Positions 54,338-61,841 of a stretch of 64,000 nt of DNA are shown piece after piece (the stretch's first letter is position 1; each line of letters begins with the position of its first letter). The notes below the pieces were generated by a model, which ran no database searches, had not been told where the DNA came from, and was given only the letters and a program-made list of their open reading frames with translations. The translations under genes were made by a program, and so were the position numbers. The DNA comes from Alteribacter populi (GTDB lineage Bacteria; Bacillota; Bacilli; Bacillales; Salisediminibacteriaceae): positions 580,368 through 644,367 of the forward strand of contig NZ_KZ293963.1 in the NCBI RefSeq assembly GCF_002352765.1, in the 5' to 3' direction.

Positions 54338-56272
54338 ATGAGCGCTATATATGGGATTTATAACGCAAACCAACAACCTGTATCGCTGGACCAAATTGAT
54401 CATATATTGAGTGCTTTAAAATTTCCAACTAACGATGTACAAATATGGCATAAAGATAATACCTTTTTAGGATGTCACTCGCAGTGGATTACACCTGAGT
54501 CCATTGGTGAAAAGAATCCCTATTACGATTACGAAAGAAAGTTATCCATCACGGCAGACGCAATTATCGATAACAGGGAAGAATTATTTTGCAAATTGAA
54601 CATAGACCACGAAATGCAAGCAATGTCGGATAGTCAATTAATTTTACTATCATACTCAAAGTGGGGAGAAGATTGTCCTAAACACTTAATTGGTGATTTT
54701 GCATTTATGATATCGGATGAAAAAGAACAAAAGCTATTTGGAGCTAGGGATTTTTCGGGTACTCGGACCCTTTATTTTTACCACGATCATTTCCGGACGG
54801 CTTTTAGTACAACAATAAAGCCACTCATCGCATTACCATTTATTAAGGAACAACTAAATGAATACTGGCTTGCCGAGTATCTGGCAATCTCAGGACCAGT
54901 TGACTCTGTAGATGCATCTTTAACTCCATATAAAAATATAGAACAAATACCTCCATCACATATTTTTATTGCGAATAGTAAAGGTGTGAGATTAAATAAA
55001 TATATTTCATTTACACAAGAAGAGAGGTTAAACCTAAAGTCAGGCGAAGAATATGTCGAAGCATTCCAAGATGTATTTCAAAAATCGGTGAATGCACGAT
55101 TAAGAACATACCGTAAAGTCGGATCTCATTTAAGTGGTGGATTAGACTCAGGAGCAGTAGCAAGTTTTGCTGCAAAAACCTTAAACACTAAAAACAAACA
55201 ATTACTTACATATAGTTATATCCCACCAAAGGATTTTAAAGATTACACTTCAAAACGGTTAATTCCAGATGAAACTCCATTTATAAAATCAACCGTTCGG
55301 TATATTACTGGTATTAAAGACTCTTATTTAGATTTTGAAGGAGAAAATTCTTTTTCACAAATCGATAGTTTCATAGATATGCTTGAAATGCCTTATAAGT
55401 ATTTTGAAAACTCGTTTTGGATAAAAGGTGTATTTGAAAAAGCGAGTGATAATGGAGTTGGTGTTCTGTTAGATGGCGGCAGGGGGAACTTCTCTATTTC
55501 ATGGGGGCATGCCCTGGACTATTATGCTGTTTTGTTAAGGAAGCTAAAGTTTAAAAAACTTTTTCAGGAACTGGACCAATACAGCAAAAACGTAGGTGGT
55601 CCGAGATTGCGAAGGATTCCTGTTCTCATGAAAATAGCATTTCCAAGTTTAAAAAAGCTCAATTCAAACGGACCAGCTTATAGGTACCCAACGTTAATTA
55701 ATTCTGCATTTGCAGAGAAAACAAAAGTGTATAAAAAAATAAGTCACTATGGGTTAGATAAAACCGGGTGGTTTACTATTAATAACCTATTCGAACAAAG
55801 GAAAAGACATTTTAACGATGTTTTTCATTGGAATTCGACCAATACCCTAACAGCAAAATTATCTTTACGCTATTCATTAGCAAAGCGTGATCCTACCAAT
55901 GATTTACGGGTCATTCGCTTTTGTTTATCTGTTCCTGAAGAACAGTTTGTACAAAGAGGGGTTGACAGGGCACTTATTAGAAGATCAACAAAAAATTACC
56001 TGCCAGACAAAGTAAGGTTAAATCAAAGAACAAGAGGTGTTCAGGGAGCAGACTGGGTGCATCGAATGTCCCCATATTGGGACGCCTTTATCGAAGAAAT
56101 CAAAAACTTGGTTACTGACGATCGAATTTTACAATTTATCGATGGCCAAGTACTAAAGGATGCATATTCTAAGGCTATTGAGGGAGCAAAGCCTGAGAAG
56201 GCAACAGATCCTAATTACAGGATTTTAATGCGTAGTTTAATTGTATCTCGTTTTATTAAAAGGTTTTCTTGA
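54338..56272 (+). CDS. Lasso peptide macrolactam synthetase C1 (asparagine synthetase-like)
   Basis: A 644-residue asparagine-synthetase-B-type protein. The N-terminal glutaminase-like domain starts MSAIYGIYN, lacking the catalytic Cys2, so no ammonia is made. The synthetase domain has the PP-loop SHLSGGLDSGAV (residues 263-274) that adenylates the Asp/Glu side chain, and a late RTRGVQGADW segment. Such proteins close the macrolactam ring of lasso peptides. The context (precursor, kinase, RRE protein, peptidase, exporter) confirms this over amino acid synthesis. ATG follows AGGAGGAG. It is ~45-50% alike by eye to C2. Confidence 0.9.
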   Translation: MSAIYGIYNANQQPVSLDQIDHILSALKFPTNDVQIWHKDNTFLGCHSQWITPESIGEKNPYYDYERKLSITADAIIDNREELFCKLNIDHEMQAMSDSQLILLSYSKWGEDCPKHLIGDFAFMISDEKEQKLFGARDFSGTRTLYFYHDHFRTAFSTTIKPLIALPFIKEQLNEYWLAEYLAISGPVDSVDASLTPYKNIEQIPPSHIFIANSKGVRLNKYISFTQEERLNLKSGEEYVEAFQDVFQKSVNARLRTYRKVGSHLSGGLDSGAVASFAAKTLNTKNKQLLTYSYIPPKDFKDYTSKRLIPDETPFIKSTVRYITGIKDSYLDFEGENSFSQIDSFIDMLEMPYKYFENSFWIKGVFEKASDNGVGVLLDGGRGNFSISWGHALDYYAVLLRKLKFKKLFQELDQYSKNVGGPRLRRIPVLMKIAFPSLKKLNSNGPAYRYPTLINSAFAEKTKVYKKISHYGLDKTGWFTINNLFEQRKRHFNDVFHWNSTNTLTAKLSLRYSLAKRDPTNDLRVIRFCLSVPEEQFVQRGVDRALIRRSTKNYLPDKVRLNQRTRGVQGADWVHRMSPYWDAFIEEIKNLVTDDRILQFIDGQVLKDAYSKAIEGAKPEKATDPNYRILMRSLIVSRFIKRFS

Positions 56273-56286
56273 GAGGAGGTGAAACT

Positions 56287-56418
56287 ATGAAAGAGTGGCA
56301 GAAACCAGTACTCGAAGAACTTAGTATTGATAAGACAATGGCAAATCCAGATAGTGGTGATTATTTAGATCAAACATACGAGGATGGGACTCACAGAGAC
56401 GATTTAACTTGGAGTTAA
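56287..56418 (+). CDS. Lasso peptide precursor A1, 43 aa
   Basis: A 43-residue peptide with a very strong ribosome binding site (GAGAGGAGGTGAAACT). The leader MKEWQKPVLEELSIDKTM shows the YxxP-like 'W-x-K-P-x-L' recognition motif and the conserved Thr at -2. The predicted core starts at Ala19: ANPDSGDYLDQTYEDG, then THRDDLTWS. The only acidic residue at ring positions 7-9 is Asp7, so a seven-residue ring Ala1-Asp7 is predicted. The last residue is Ser, the position phosphorylated in paeninodin. It follows C1 by 14 bases and is closed by a terminator. Confidence 0.87.
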   Translation: MKEWQKPVLEELSIDKTMANPDSGDYLDQTYEDGTHRDDLTWS

Positions 56419-56490
56419 AAATCAAGTGAAAGTGGCTGAATGTTAATCAATGATTTGTAAGTAGTTAGATCGAAGGAATCCATGGTCGGC

Positions 56491-56527
56491 AGCCCCTTTG
56501 TATCTATATGCAAAGGGGTTATTTTAG
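56491..56527 (+). terminator. Rho-independent terminator after A1
   Basis: CCCCTTTG pairs with CAAAGGGG, followed by TTATTTTAG. It separates the C1-A1 unit from C2. Confidence 0.85.
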
Positions 56528-56559
56528 TATTGATTAGCTGAAATTCATGATGATTTTTA

Positions 56560-56588
56560 TTGACATCTTTAGGTAGTAATGCTAAATT
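56560..56588 (+). promoter_or_regulatory. Promoter 2 of the lasso peptide cluster
   Basis: TTGACA (56,560-56,565), 17 bases, TAAATT (56,583-56,588), after the A1 terminator and before C2. Like promoter 1 it is followed by GTTCTTT boxes. Confidence 0.68.
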
Positions 56589-56603
56589 AAAGTCAATTAC
56601 ATT

Positions 56604-56619
56604 GTTCTTTATAAAGAAT
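56604..56619. promoter_or_regulatory. SinR-type operator 5 (lasso cluster)
   Basis: GTTCTTTATAAAGAAT, palindromic except for the last base, 16 bases after promoter 2. Confidence 0.72.
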
Positions 56620-56661
56620 TTTATAGTGAAAACGACATCGGATTTTATTTTTACCTTTCTT

Positions 56662-56677
56662 GTTCTTTATAACGCAC
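56662..56677. promoter_or_regulatory. SinR-type half-site 6 (lasso cluster)
   Basis: GTTCTTTATAACGCAC: a perfect GTTCTTT half-site with a degenerate partner. Confidence 0.5.
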
Positions 56678-56715
56678 TTTTGTGTAAAAAATGTCTGAAG
56701 ATCCAAGGGGGTCAC

Positions 56716-58656
56716 ATGGGGGCAATTACTGGTATTATTCATTTTAATAAAGAACTTATTCCTTACGATCATTCAAAAACACTAATAGAAAGCTTTAATC
56801 GATACCCGGCGGATGCTCTCCACTCTTGGCAAAAAGGACCCGTATTTATGGGATGCCTTAACCAATGGATCACACCTGAGTCAGTGGGTGAACAATTACC
56901 TTATTATGATTATGAAAGACAGTTAGTTATTGCGGCTGATGCCATTATTGACAATCGAAAAGAATTGTTTGAGAGTTTACAAGTTAACCGTAAATATAGA
57001 AAAGACATGACGGATTCTCAGTTGATCCTACTTGCTTACGAAAAGTGGGGAGAGAATGTAGCTAAACAGCTTCTAGGTGATTTTGCTTTCATGATTTGGG
57101 ATGAAAAACAGCAAAAACTTTTTGGTGCAAGGGATTTCTCTGGAGCTCGTACTCTTTATTTTTTTCGTAACCATAACCGGTTTGCCTTCTCAACAACAAT
57201 TGAACCATTATTTAAACTACCGTACGTAAAAAAGCAATTAAATGAAGATTGGCTCGCTCAATTTATTGCTATTCCCAGTATGGTTGAAGCAGCAGATATG
57301 GTCTCAACTGTTTATCAATCAGTTCAACAAGTACCTCCTTCTCACAGCATTACACTTATCGATGGTCGAATCACTCTCTCTAGATATTGCGCAATTGAGG
57401 TTAATAGTAAGTTAAAGCTTAAATCAAATGAAGAATATGAAGAAGCTTTTCGCGAAGTTTTTCAAAGAGCGATTACCGATAGAATTAGAACTCATGGAGA
57501 AGTGGGGTCTCATTTAAGCGGTGGATTAGATTCTGGTTCTGTTGTTAGTTTTGCTGCAAAAGAATTACAAAAAGAGAATAAACGATTACACACGTTTAGT
57601 TACATTCCAGAAGAGAGTTTTAAAGATTGGACATCATCTTATTATAATGCAAACGAAAGACCATTAATAAAAAAAACCGTCGCTCACGTTGGGAATATAA
57701 ATGAGCAATATTTGAGCTTCGAGGGAAAGAATCCGCTATCTGAAGTAGATGACTTCCTCGAAATAATGGAAATGCCGTATAAATTCTTCGAGAATTCTTT
57801 TTGGCTAAAAGGGATCAATGAAGAAGCGCATCGCAAAGGCATTAAGATTCTCTTAAATGGAGCGAGAGGGAATCACTCTATTTCTTGGGGATCTTTGAAG
57901 TTAACGTACAATTACTATACTAATCTGCTAAAAAAATTTAAATGGGTTCGCTTATATCGTGAATTAGATGATTATTGTAAAAACTTTAATACAGGAAAAT
58001 CAGTTGTCATTCCGTTCATTGTAAAAAGGGCTTTCCGGTCTCATTTTCGACCACAGAATAGCTCTTATCAATTTCCGATGGTTATTAATCCATCATTTGC
58101 AAGGCAGACGAATGTTTTTGAAATCCTTTACGAATATGGAGTAAAGGTAAATGAAAATTCCATAGCTAACTTATCCGATTATAGAATGAAGTATTTCAAA
58201 GATCTTTTTGCTTGGAACAAAAGTGGAGTTGTTGGAACGAAAATGTCTTTACGGTATTCAATGTGGGATCGCGATCCTACAAACGATTTAAGAGTGATAC
58301 GTTTCTGTTTATCTATACCAGATGAACAATATGTCAATCAGGGTTTAGAAAGATCATTTATCAGAAGAGCTACTAAAAATGTTCTTCCTGATGAAGTAAG
58401 GTTAAATCAAAGGAGCCGAGGCATACAAGGAGCGGATGTCATACATCGAATGGCTAGTAGCTGGACTTCATTTAAAGAGGAATTAGGTCAAATGTGTTAT
58501 GACCATAGGGCAGCTGAATTTCTAAACATAAAAGTCATTAAAAACGCTATTTCGAAAATGGGCCACCACCCTCGGCCTGAATTAATATTTGAAGATGAAT
58601 TTAAAATTTTAACACGCAGCTTAATCGTGTTTCGGTTTCTTAAGGGTATTGGCTGA
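56716..58656 (+). CDS. Lasso peptide macrolactam synthetase C2 (asparagine synthetase-like)
   Basis: A 646-residue paralogue of C1, starting MGAITGIIHFNK without catalytic Cys2, with PP-loop SHLSGGLDSGSV (residues 265-276) and the late RSRGIQGADV segment. I placed the start at ATG 56,716, seven bases after AAGGGGG and aligned with C1, and rejected the longer frame that reads through the operators. Paired with its own precursor A2 directly downstream; presumably each synthetase is tuned to its own ring size. Confidence 0.9.
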   Translation: MGAITGIIHFNKELIPYDHSKTLIESFNRYPADALHSWQKGPVFMGCLNQWITPESVGEQLPYYDYERQLVIAADAIIDNRKELFESLQVNRKYRKDMTDSQLILLAYEKWGENVAKQLLGDFAFMIWDEKQQKLFGARDFSGARTLYFFRNHNRFAFSTTIEPLFKLPYVKKQLNEDWLAQFIAIPSMVEAADMVSTVYQSVQQVPPSHSITLIDGRITLSRYCAIEVNSKLKLKSNEEYEEAFREVFQRAITDRIRTHGEVGSHLSGGLDSGSVVSFAAKELQKENKRLHTFSYIPEESFKDWTSSYYNANERPLIKKTVAHVGNINEQYLSFEGKNPLSEVDDFLEIMEMPYKFFENSFWLKGINEEAHRKGIKILLNGARGNHSISWGSLKLTYNYYTNLLKKFKWVRLYRELDDYCKNFNTGKSVVIPFIVKRAFRSHFRPQNSSYQFPMVINPSFARQTNVFEILYEYGVKVNENSIANLSDYRMKYFKDLFAWNKSGVVGTKMSLRYSMWDRDPTNDLRVIRFCLSIPDEQYVNQGLERSFIRRATKNVLPDEVRLNQRSRGIQGADVIHRMASSWTSFKEELGQMCYDHRAAEFLNIKVIKNAISKMGHHPRPELIFEDEFKILTRSLIVFRFLKGIG

Positions 58657-58670
58657 GAGGGGGTGAAAAG

Positions 58671-58826
58671 GTGAAAAAGACGTGGTCCAAACCTGTATTA
58701 GATATTCTAGATATTAGTATGACGATGAATGGTCCTGGAAATGCAAATGCTGATTGTTTTGATGTTGATGATGGGAAAGAGGAAACTCATGAAGGCCGAT
58801 CAAACGCAAGCTGTTTAGGTAGTTAA
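58671..58826 (+). CDS. Lasso peptide precursor A2, 51 aa
   Basis: A 51-residue peptide starting at GTG after GAGAGGGGGTG. The leader MKKTWSKPVLDILDISMTM carries the same W-x-K-P-x-L motif and Thr at -2 as A1. The core would begin at Asn20: NGPGNANADCFDVDDG, then KEETHEGRSNASCLGS, 32 residues. Asp9 is the ring-closing residue, giving a nine-residue ring as in paeninodin. Asn at core position 1 is unusual (Gly, Ala, Ser or Cys are common). Cys10 and Cys29 could form a disulfide, and the C-terminal residue is Ser. It follows C2 by 14 bases. Confidence 0.87.
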   Translation: MKKTWSKPVLDILDISMTMNGPGNANADCFDVDDGKEETHEGRSNASCLGS

Positions 58827-58833
58827 CAAGAAA

Positions 58834-58864
58834 AACCCTTGTACTTTCAAAAAGTATAAGGGTT
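58834..58864 (+). terminator. Hairpin after A2 (attenuator or mRNA stabiliser)
   Basis: AACCCTTGTACTT pairs with AAGTATAAGGGTT (one G-U). Only a weak T stretch follows, so it should let part of the transcripts continue into the kinase gene, or protect the 3' end of the precursor message. Confidence 0.6.
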
Positions 58865-58891
58865 AATTTACAAGAAAGGACCACATAACAG

Positions 58892-59848
58892 ATGACAGAT
58901 ACTGTTAAAATAACTGTTTATAGCGCGTTCGGACTTAACGTCTCAAGTGAATATCATTTACCAGAGTTACCACAATCAAAATTAGAAAATCATCTTGCCG
59001 ATATTATCATAAAACAAAGTGATCTCACTGCTATTTGGACAGAATTAGCAAAACCGAACCAGTACTTTGTTATCAAAGAAACCCTCGTCCTGTTTCAAAT
59101 TCCTGAAATGGCTATTTTTTCAATTCAGAATGGTAATGAAATTTTGGTATCCCCACTACAAGAAGCCAATGAAGATCAAATTCGTCTTTATCTCCTTGGT
59201 ACCTGTATGGGAGCCATTCTAATGCAAAGAAAAATCCTTCCTTTACACGGTAGCGCGATAGCGATTGGGCGTAAGGCGTATGCTATTGTGGGAGAATCCG
59301 GTGCTGGTAAGTCTACGCTTGCTTCTGCTTTTTTAAAAAAAGGATTTAGTCTTATCAGTGATGACGTCATTCCGGTGACCTTATCAAAAGATGGGCTGCC
59401 TCTTGTCACCCCGGCATATCCTCAACAGAAGCTTTGGCAGGAGAGTTTGGAGTCGTTTGGTATGGATTCCAAAGGATTTACTCCAATAGTCGACAGGGAA
59501 ACTAAGTTCGCGGTGCCAATTCCTTCACAGTTCGAGATTAAAACTCTACCTTTAGCTGGTGTATTTGAACTTGTAAAAACAGAAAATCATGAAATTGAAT
59601 TAACGCCTGTATACAAACTTGAACGCTTTCACACTTTGTATAGACACACTTACCGTAATTTCATAGTTTCTAAGTCGGGGTTAATGGAGTGGCATTTTAA
59701 TACCTCAGTGAATATTGCGAATAAAATCGAGCTTTTTAGACTTGAGAGGCCCGTTACTCGGTTTACAGCTCACGATCTATCCTCACTAATTTTATCAACA
59801 ATAACAAGGGGGAGAACTTATGACAGTGAAACAATCGATTTCTCTTAA
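58892..59848 (+). CDS. HPr-kinase-like lasso peptide kinase (PadeK type)
   Basis: A 318-residue protein with LPLHGSAIAI, the P-loop GESGAGKST (residues 134-142) and LISDDVIPV (Asp157-158), the catalytic layout of HPr kinase. It is not HPr kinase itself: the N-terminal domain is different and it lies in a RiPP cluster. In paeninodin-type clusters this enzyme phosphorylates the C-terminal Ser of the precursor, and both precursors here end in Ser. It overlaps the B1 gene by 29 bases. Confidence 0.88.
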   Translation: MTDTVKITVYSAFGLNVSSEYHLPELPQSKLENHLADIIIKQSDLTAIWTELAKPNQYFVIKETLVLFQIPEMAIFSIQNGNEILVSPLQEANEDQIRLYLLGTCMGAILMQRKILPLHGSAIAIGRKAYAIVGESGAGKSTLASAFLKKGFSLISDDVIPVTLSKDGLPLVTPAYPQQKLWQESLESFGMDSKGFTPIVDRETKFAVPIPSQFEIKTLPLAGVFELVKTENHEIELTPVYKLERFHTLYRHTYRNFIVSKSGLMEWHFNTSVNIANKIELFRLERPVTRFTAHDLSSLILSTITRGRTYDSETIDFS

Positions 59849-60122
59849 CCATTATGTGACTCAAAAACCAGGAAATATTGTAAGTGATATGGACGGAGAA
59901 AAAGTCATGCTTAGTGTTGAGAATGGAAAGTATTACAACTTGGGACTTATGGGCGGTGAAATTTGGGACTTTATGAATGAGCCTATCTTAATTGGAGAGG
60001 TCATTAACGGATTGCTTGCACAATACGATGTTGAGGATTCTGTGTGTCAAGAGCAAGTCTTATCCTTCTTAGAAATGTTACGCAAAGAAGAATTGATTGA
60101 ACTGACGGAAACGCAGGCTTGA
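59820..60122 (+). CDS. PqqD-like RiPP recognition protein B1
   Basis: A 100-residue winged-helix RiPP recognition element: VSDMDGEKVMLSVENGKYY, NLGLMGGEIWDFMNEP and a helical end. It binds the precursor leader (the K-P-x-L motif region) and delivers it to the peptidase. ATG follows AAGGGGGAG inside the end of the kinase gene, so the two are translationally coupled. Confidence 0.9.
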   Translation: MTVKQSISLNHYVTQKPGNIVSDMDGEKVMLSVENGKYYNLGLMGGEIWDFMNEPILIGEVINGLLAQYDVEDSVCQEQVLSFLEMLRKEELIELTETQA

Positions 60123-60165
60123 CTATTTTTTAATATTCCGAATCATGTTGAAAGAGGTGTGAAAT

Positions 60166-60639
60166 ATTCGAAAGGTAAAGACTTTTATAAAATTGCCTAC
60201 ATCGACAAAGTTAATGCTTTTTGAAGCGTATTACTATTTAGGGTGGGCACGTGTATTAAAAAAATTACCTTTTTCAAAAGTTGCTCCTACTTTAGGTATC
60301 GAAAAAAAAGAAACACCATTAGCGTTTAATCAATCAGATAAAGAGACGGCTCATCGCGTTTCTCTAGTGATTCATATTATGAGTCGCTACACACTATGGG
60401 AGAGCCAATGTCTTGTTAAGGCTATTGCTGGCATGAAAATGCTCGAAAAGCGCAATATTGATAGCACTCTCTATTTAGGAACAGCTAAAGATGAGAGTGG
60501 TAAGTTTGTTGCTCACGCTTGGTTGCGTAGTGGACCTTATTTTATTTCTGGTTCTGAAGGCATGGAAAAATTCACGGTAGTTGCAAAATACGCCAAAAGT
60601 ATGAACAGAGTAAATGTACAAGGAGAAACGTATGGCTAA
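60166..60639 (+). CDS. Transglutaminase-like lasso leader peptidase B2
   Basis: A ~157-residue cysteine protease. The catalytic Cys lies in WESQCLVKA (residue 82 in this numbering) and the His in FVAHAWLRSG (residue 117). It removes the leader after the Thr-x site. Family N-termini begin close to 'RKVKTFIKLP', which places the start at an ATT codon (60,166), six bases after AAAGAGGTG; an in-frame TGA at 60,160 rules out a longer form, and TTG 60,193 has no ribosome binding site. So ATT initiation is proposed. It overlaps the next gene by eight bases. Confidence 0.87.
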   Translation: MRKVKTFIKLPTSTKLMLFEAYYYLGWARVLKKLPFSKVAPTLGIEKKETPLAFNQSDKETAHRVSLVIHIMSRYTLWESQCLVKAIAGMKMLEKRNIDSTLYLGTAKDESGKFVAHAWLRSGPYFISGSEGMEKFTVVAKYAKSMNRVNVQGETYG

Positions 60640-61828
60640 CAAACCTGTGCTTGATTTAAAAAATGTACCTCAAGAATTGAAGCTCATTATTGAGTTAATG
60701 AAGGAAGGGAATGAAGAGTACCTTAAAGAAAATAGTGAAGTTCTCACAAGTGGGGTCAATTGGAATCATTTTATTGACTTAGTTTTTCACCATCGCCTTC
60801 ACCCACTCATGAATGCAAAATTAAAATTACTTGATAAACATAATATTCCTGCTGCCGTTTTTACGTCGATGAATGTGGCGTACAAAAAAAATACTTTTCA
60901 AATGCTTCACCTAAGTGCGGAGATGCAAAGAGTGAATCAAATCTTTGATGATAATCAAATAAGGTTATTATTTCTAAAAGGGCCAGTGCTAGCTCAAGAG
61001 CTATATGGTGACATTTCTCTGCGAACATCGAGTGATTTAGATTTTCTCGTTCCAATTGAAGATTTAGAAGCTTCTGAGGCACTTCTTTCAAAGCTTGGAT
61101 ATGAAAAGGATGACTACATCCAAACCGTGTTAAGTGACTGGAGATGGCGACACCATCACGTTACATATATTCATCCAGTAAAAGGAATTAAGCTTGAAAT
61201 TCACTGGCGTTTACACCCAGGGCCAGGTGCAGAACAAACCTTTGATGAACTGTGGAAACGGAAAATCCAAAGTACACCTACAGCTCATCCTGTTTACTTA
61301 TTAGGAAAGGAAGATTTATTTTTATTCCTAACCGCACACGGTGCTCGTCATGGCTGGTCTCGTCTTCGGTGGTTGATTGATATTCATCAGCTTGTTGTGC
61401 AAGGGCTTGAGTGGACAAAGATTCATAATTTATTAAAAAGATATCATATTGTTCAAATCGGCGGTCAAGCTATCATTTTGTCTACAGAGCTATTGAACGC
61501 ACGTGTGCCAAAAGAAGTGAACAAACGATTCCGCACGGACCGTACAAAGAAGTTAGCTCAAGCCGCCATATATTATTTAGAAAGTATGATTCATTTGCAC
61601 AGTGAACCGTTACCAGAAGAAGTATCAGAGTATCATAAGCGTCATTTGTTCTCTTTAATGTCTTTTAAACAAAAAGCTCTTTTTATTTTAAGTTTCATGT
61701 ATCCATATCCAGAAGATGCAAAAACTCTTCCATTACCAAAATCACTACATTTTTTATACTTTCCATTACGTCCGTTTTTGTGGGCTTGGAGGAAGTTGAA
61801 GAGGACGAGAAAACATGCTTTACCCTAG
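60632..61828 (+). CDS. Nucleotidyltransferase-family protein of the lasso cluster
   Basis: A 398-residue protein with FLKGPVLAQELY, RTSSDLDFLVP (the two acidic metal ligands of nucleotidyltransferases), KLEIHWRLHP and LFLFLTAHGARHGW. This family accompanies paeninodin-type lasso clusters of Firmicutes; its exact role (nucleotidyl transfer to the peptide or a partner, or immunity) is not established. ATG 60,632 follows AAGGAG and lies inside the end of B2. Confidence 0.85.
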   Translation: MANKPVLDLKNVPQELKLIIELMKEGNEEYLKENSEVLTSGVNWNHFIDLVFHHRLHPLMNAKLKLLDKHNIPAAVFTSMNVAYKKNTFQMLHLSAEMQRVNQIFDDNQIRLLFLKGPVLAQELYGDISLRTSSDLDFLVPIEDLEASEALLSKLGYEKDDYIQTVLSDWRWRHHHVTYIHPVKGIKLEIHWRLHPGPGAEQTFDELWKRKIQSTPTAHPVYLLGKEDLFLFLTAHGARHGWSRLRWLIDIHQLVVQGLEWTKIHNLLKRYHIVQIGGQAIILSTELLNARVPKEVNKRFRTDRTKKLAQAAIYYLESMIHLHSEPLPEEVSEYHKRHLFSLMSFKQKALFILSFMYPYPEDAKTLPLPKSLHFLYFPLRPFLWAWRKLKRTRKHALP

Positions 61829-61841
61829 GGGGGATTTAGTC

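Noticed and set aside
56560..56715. N-terminal extension of cyclase C2
   Set aside because: The frame runs through a promoter and two operator palindromes, and alignment with C1 begins at 56,716.
54338..58656. Two tandem asparagine synthetases making asparagine
   Set aside because: Both lack the catalytic Cys2 of the glutaminase domain and are followed by lasso precursors and RiPP maturation genes; macrolactam synthetase is the better call.
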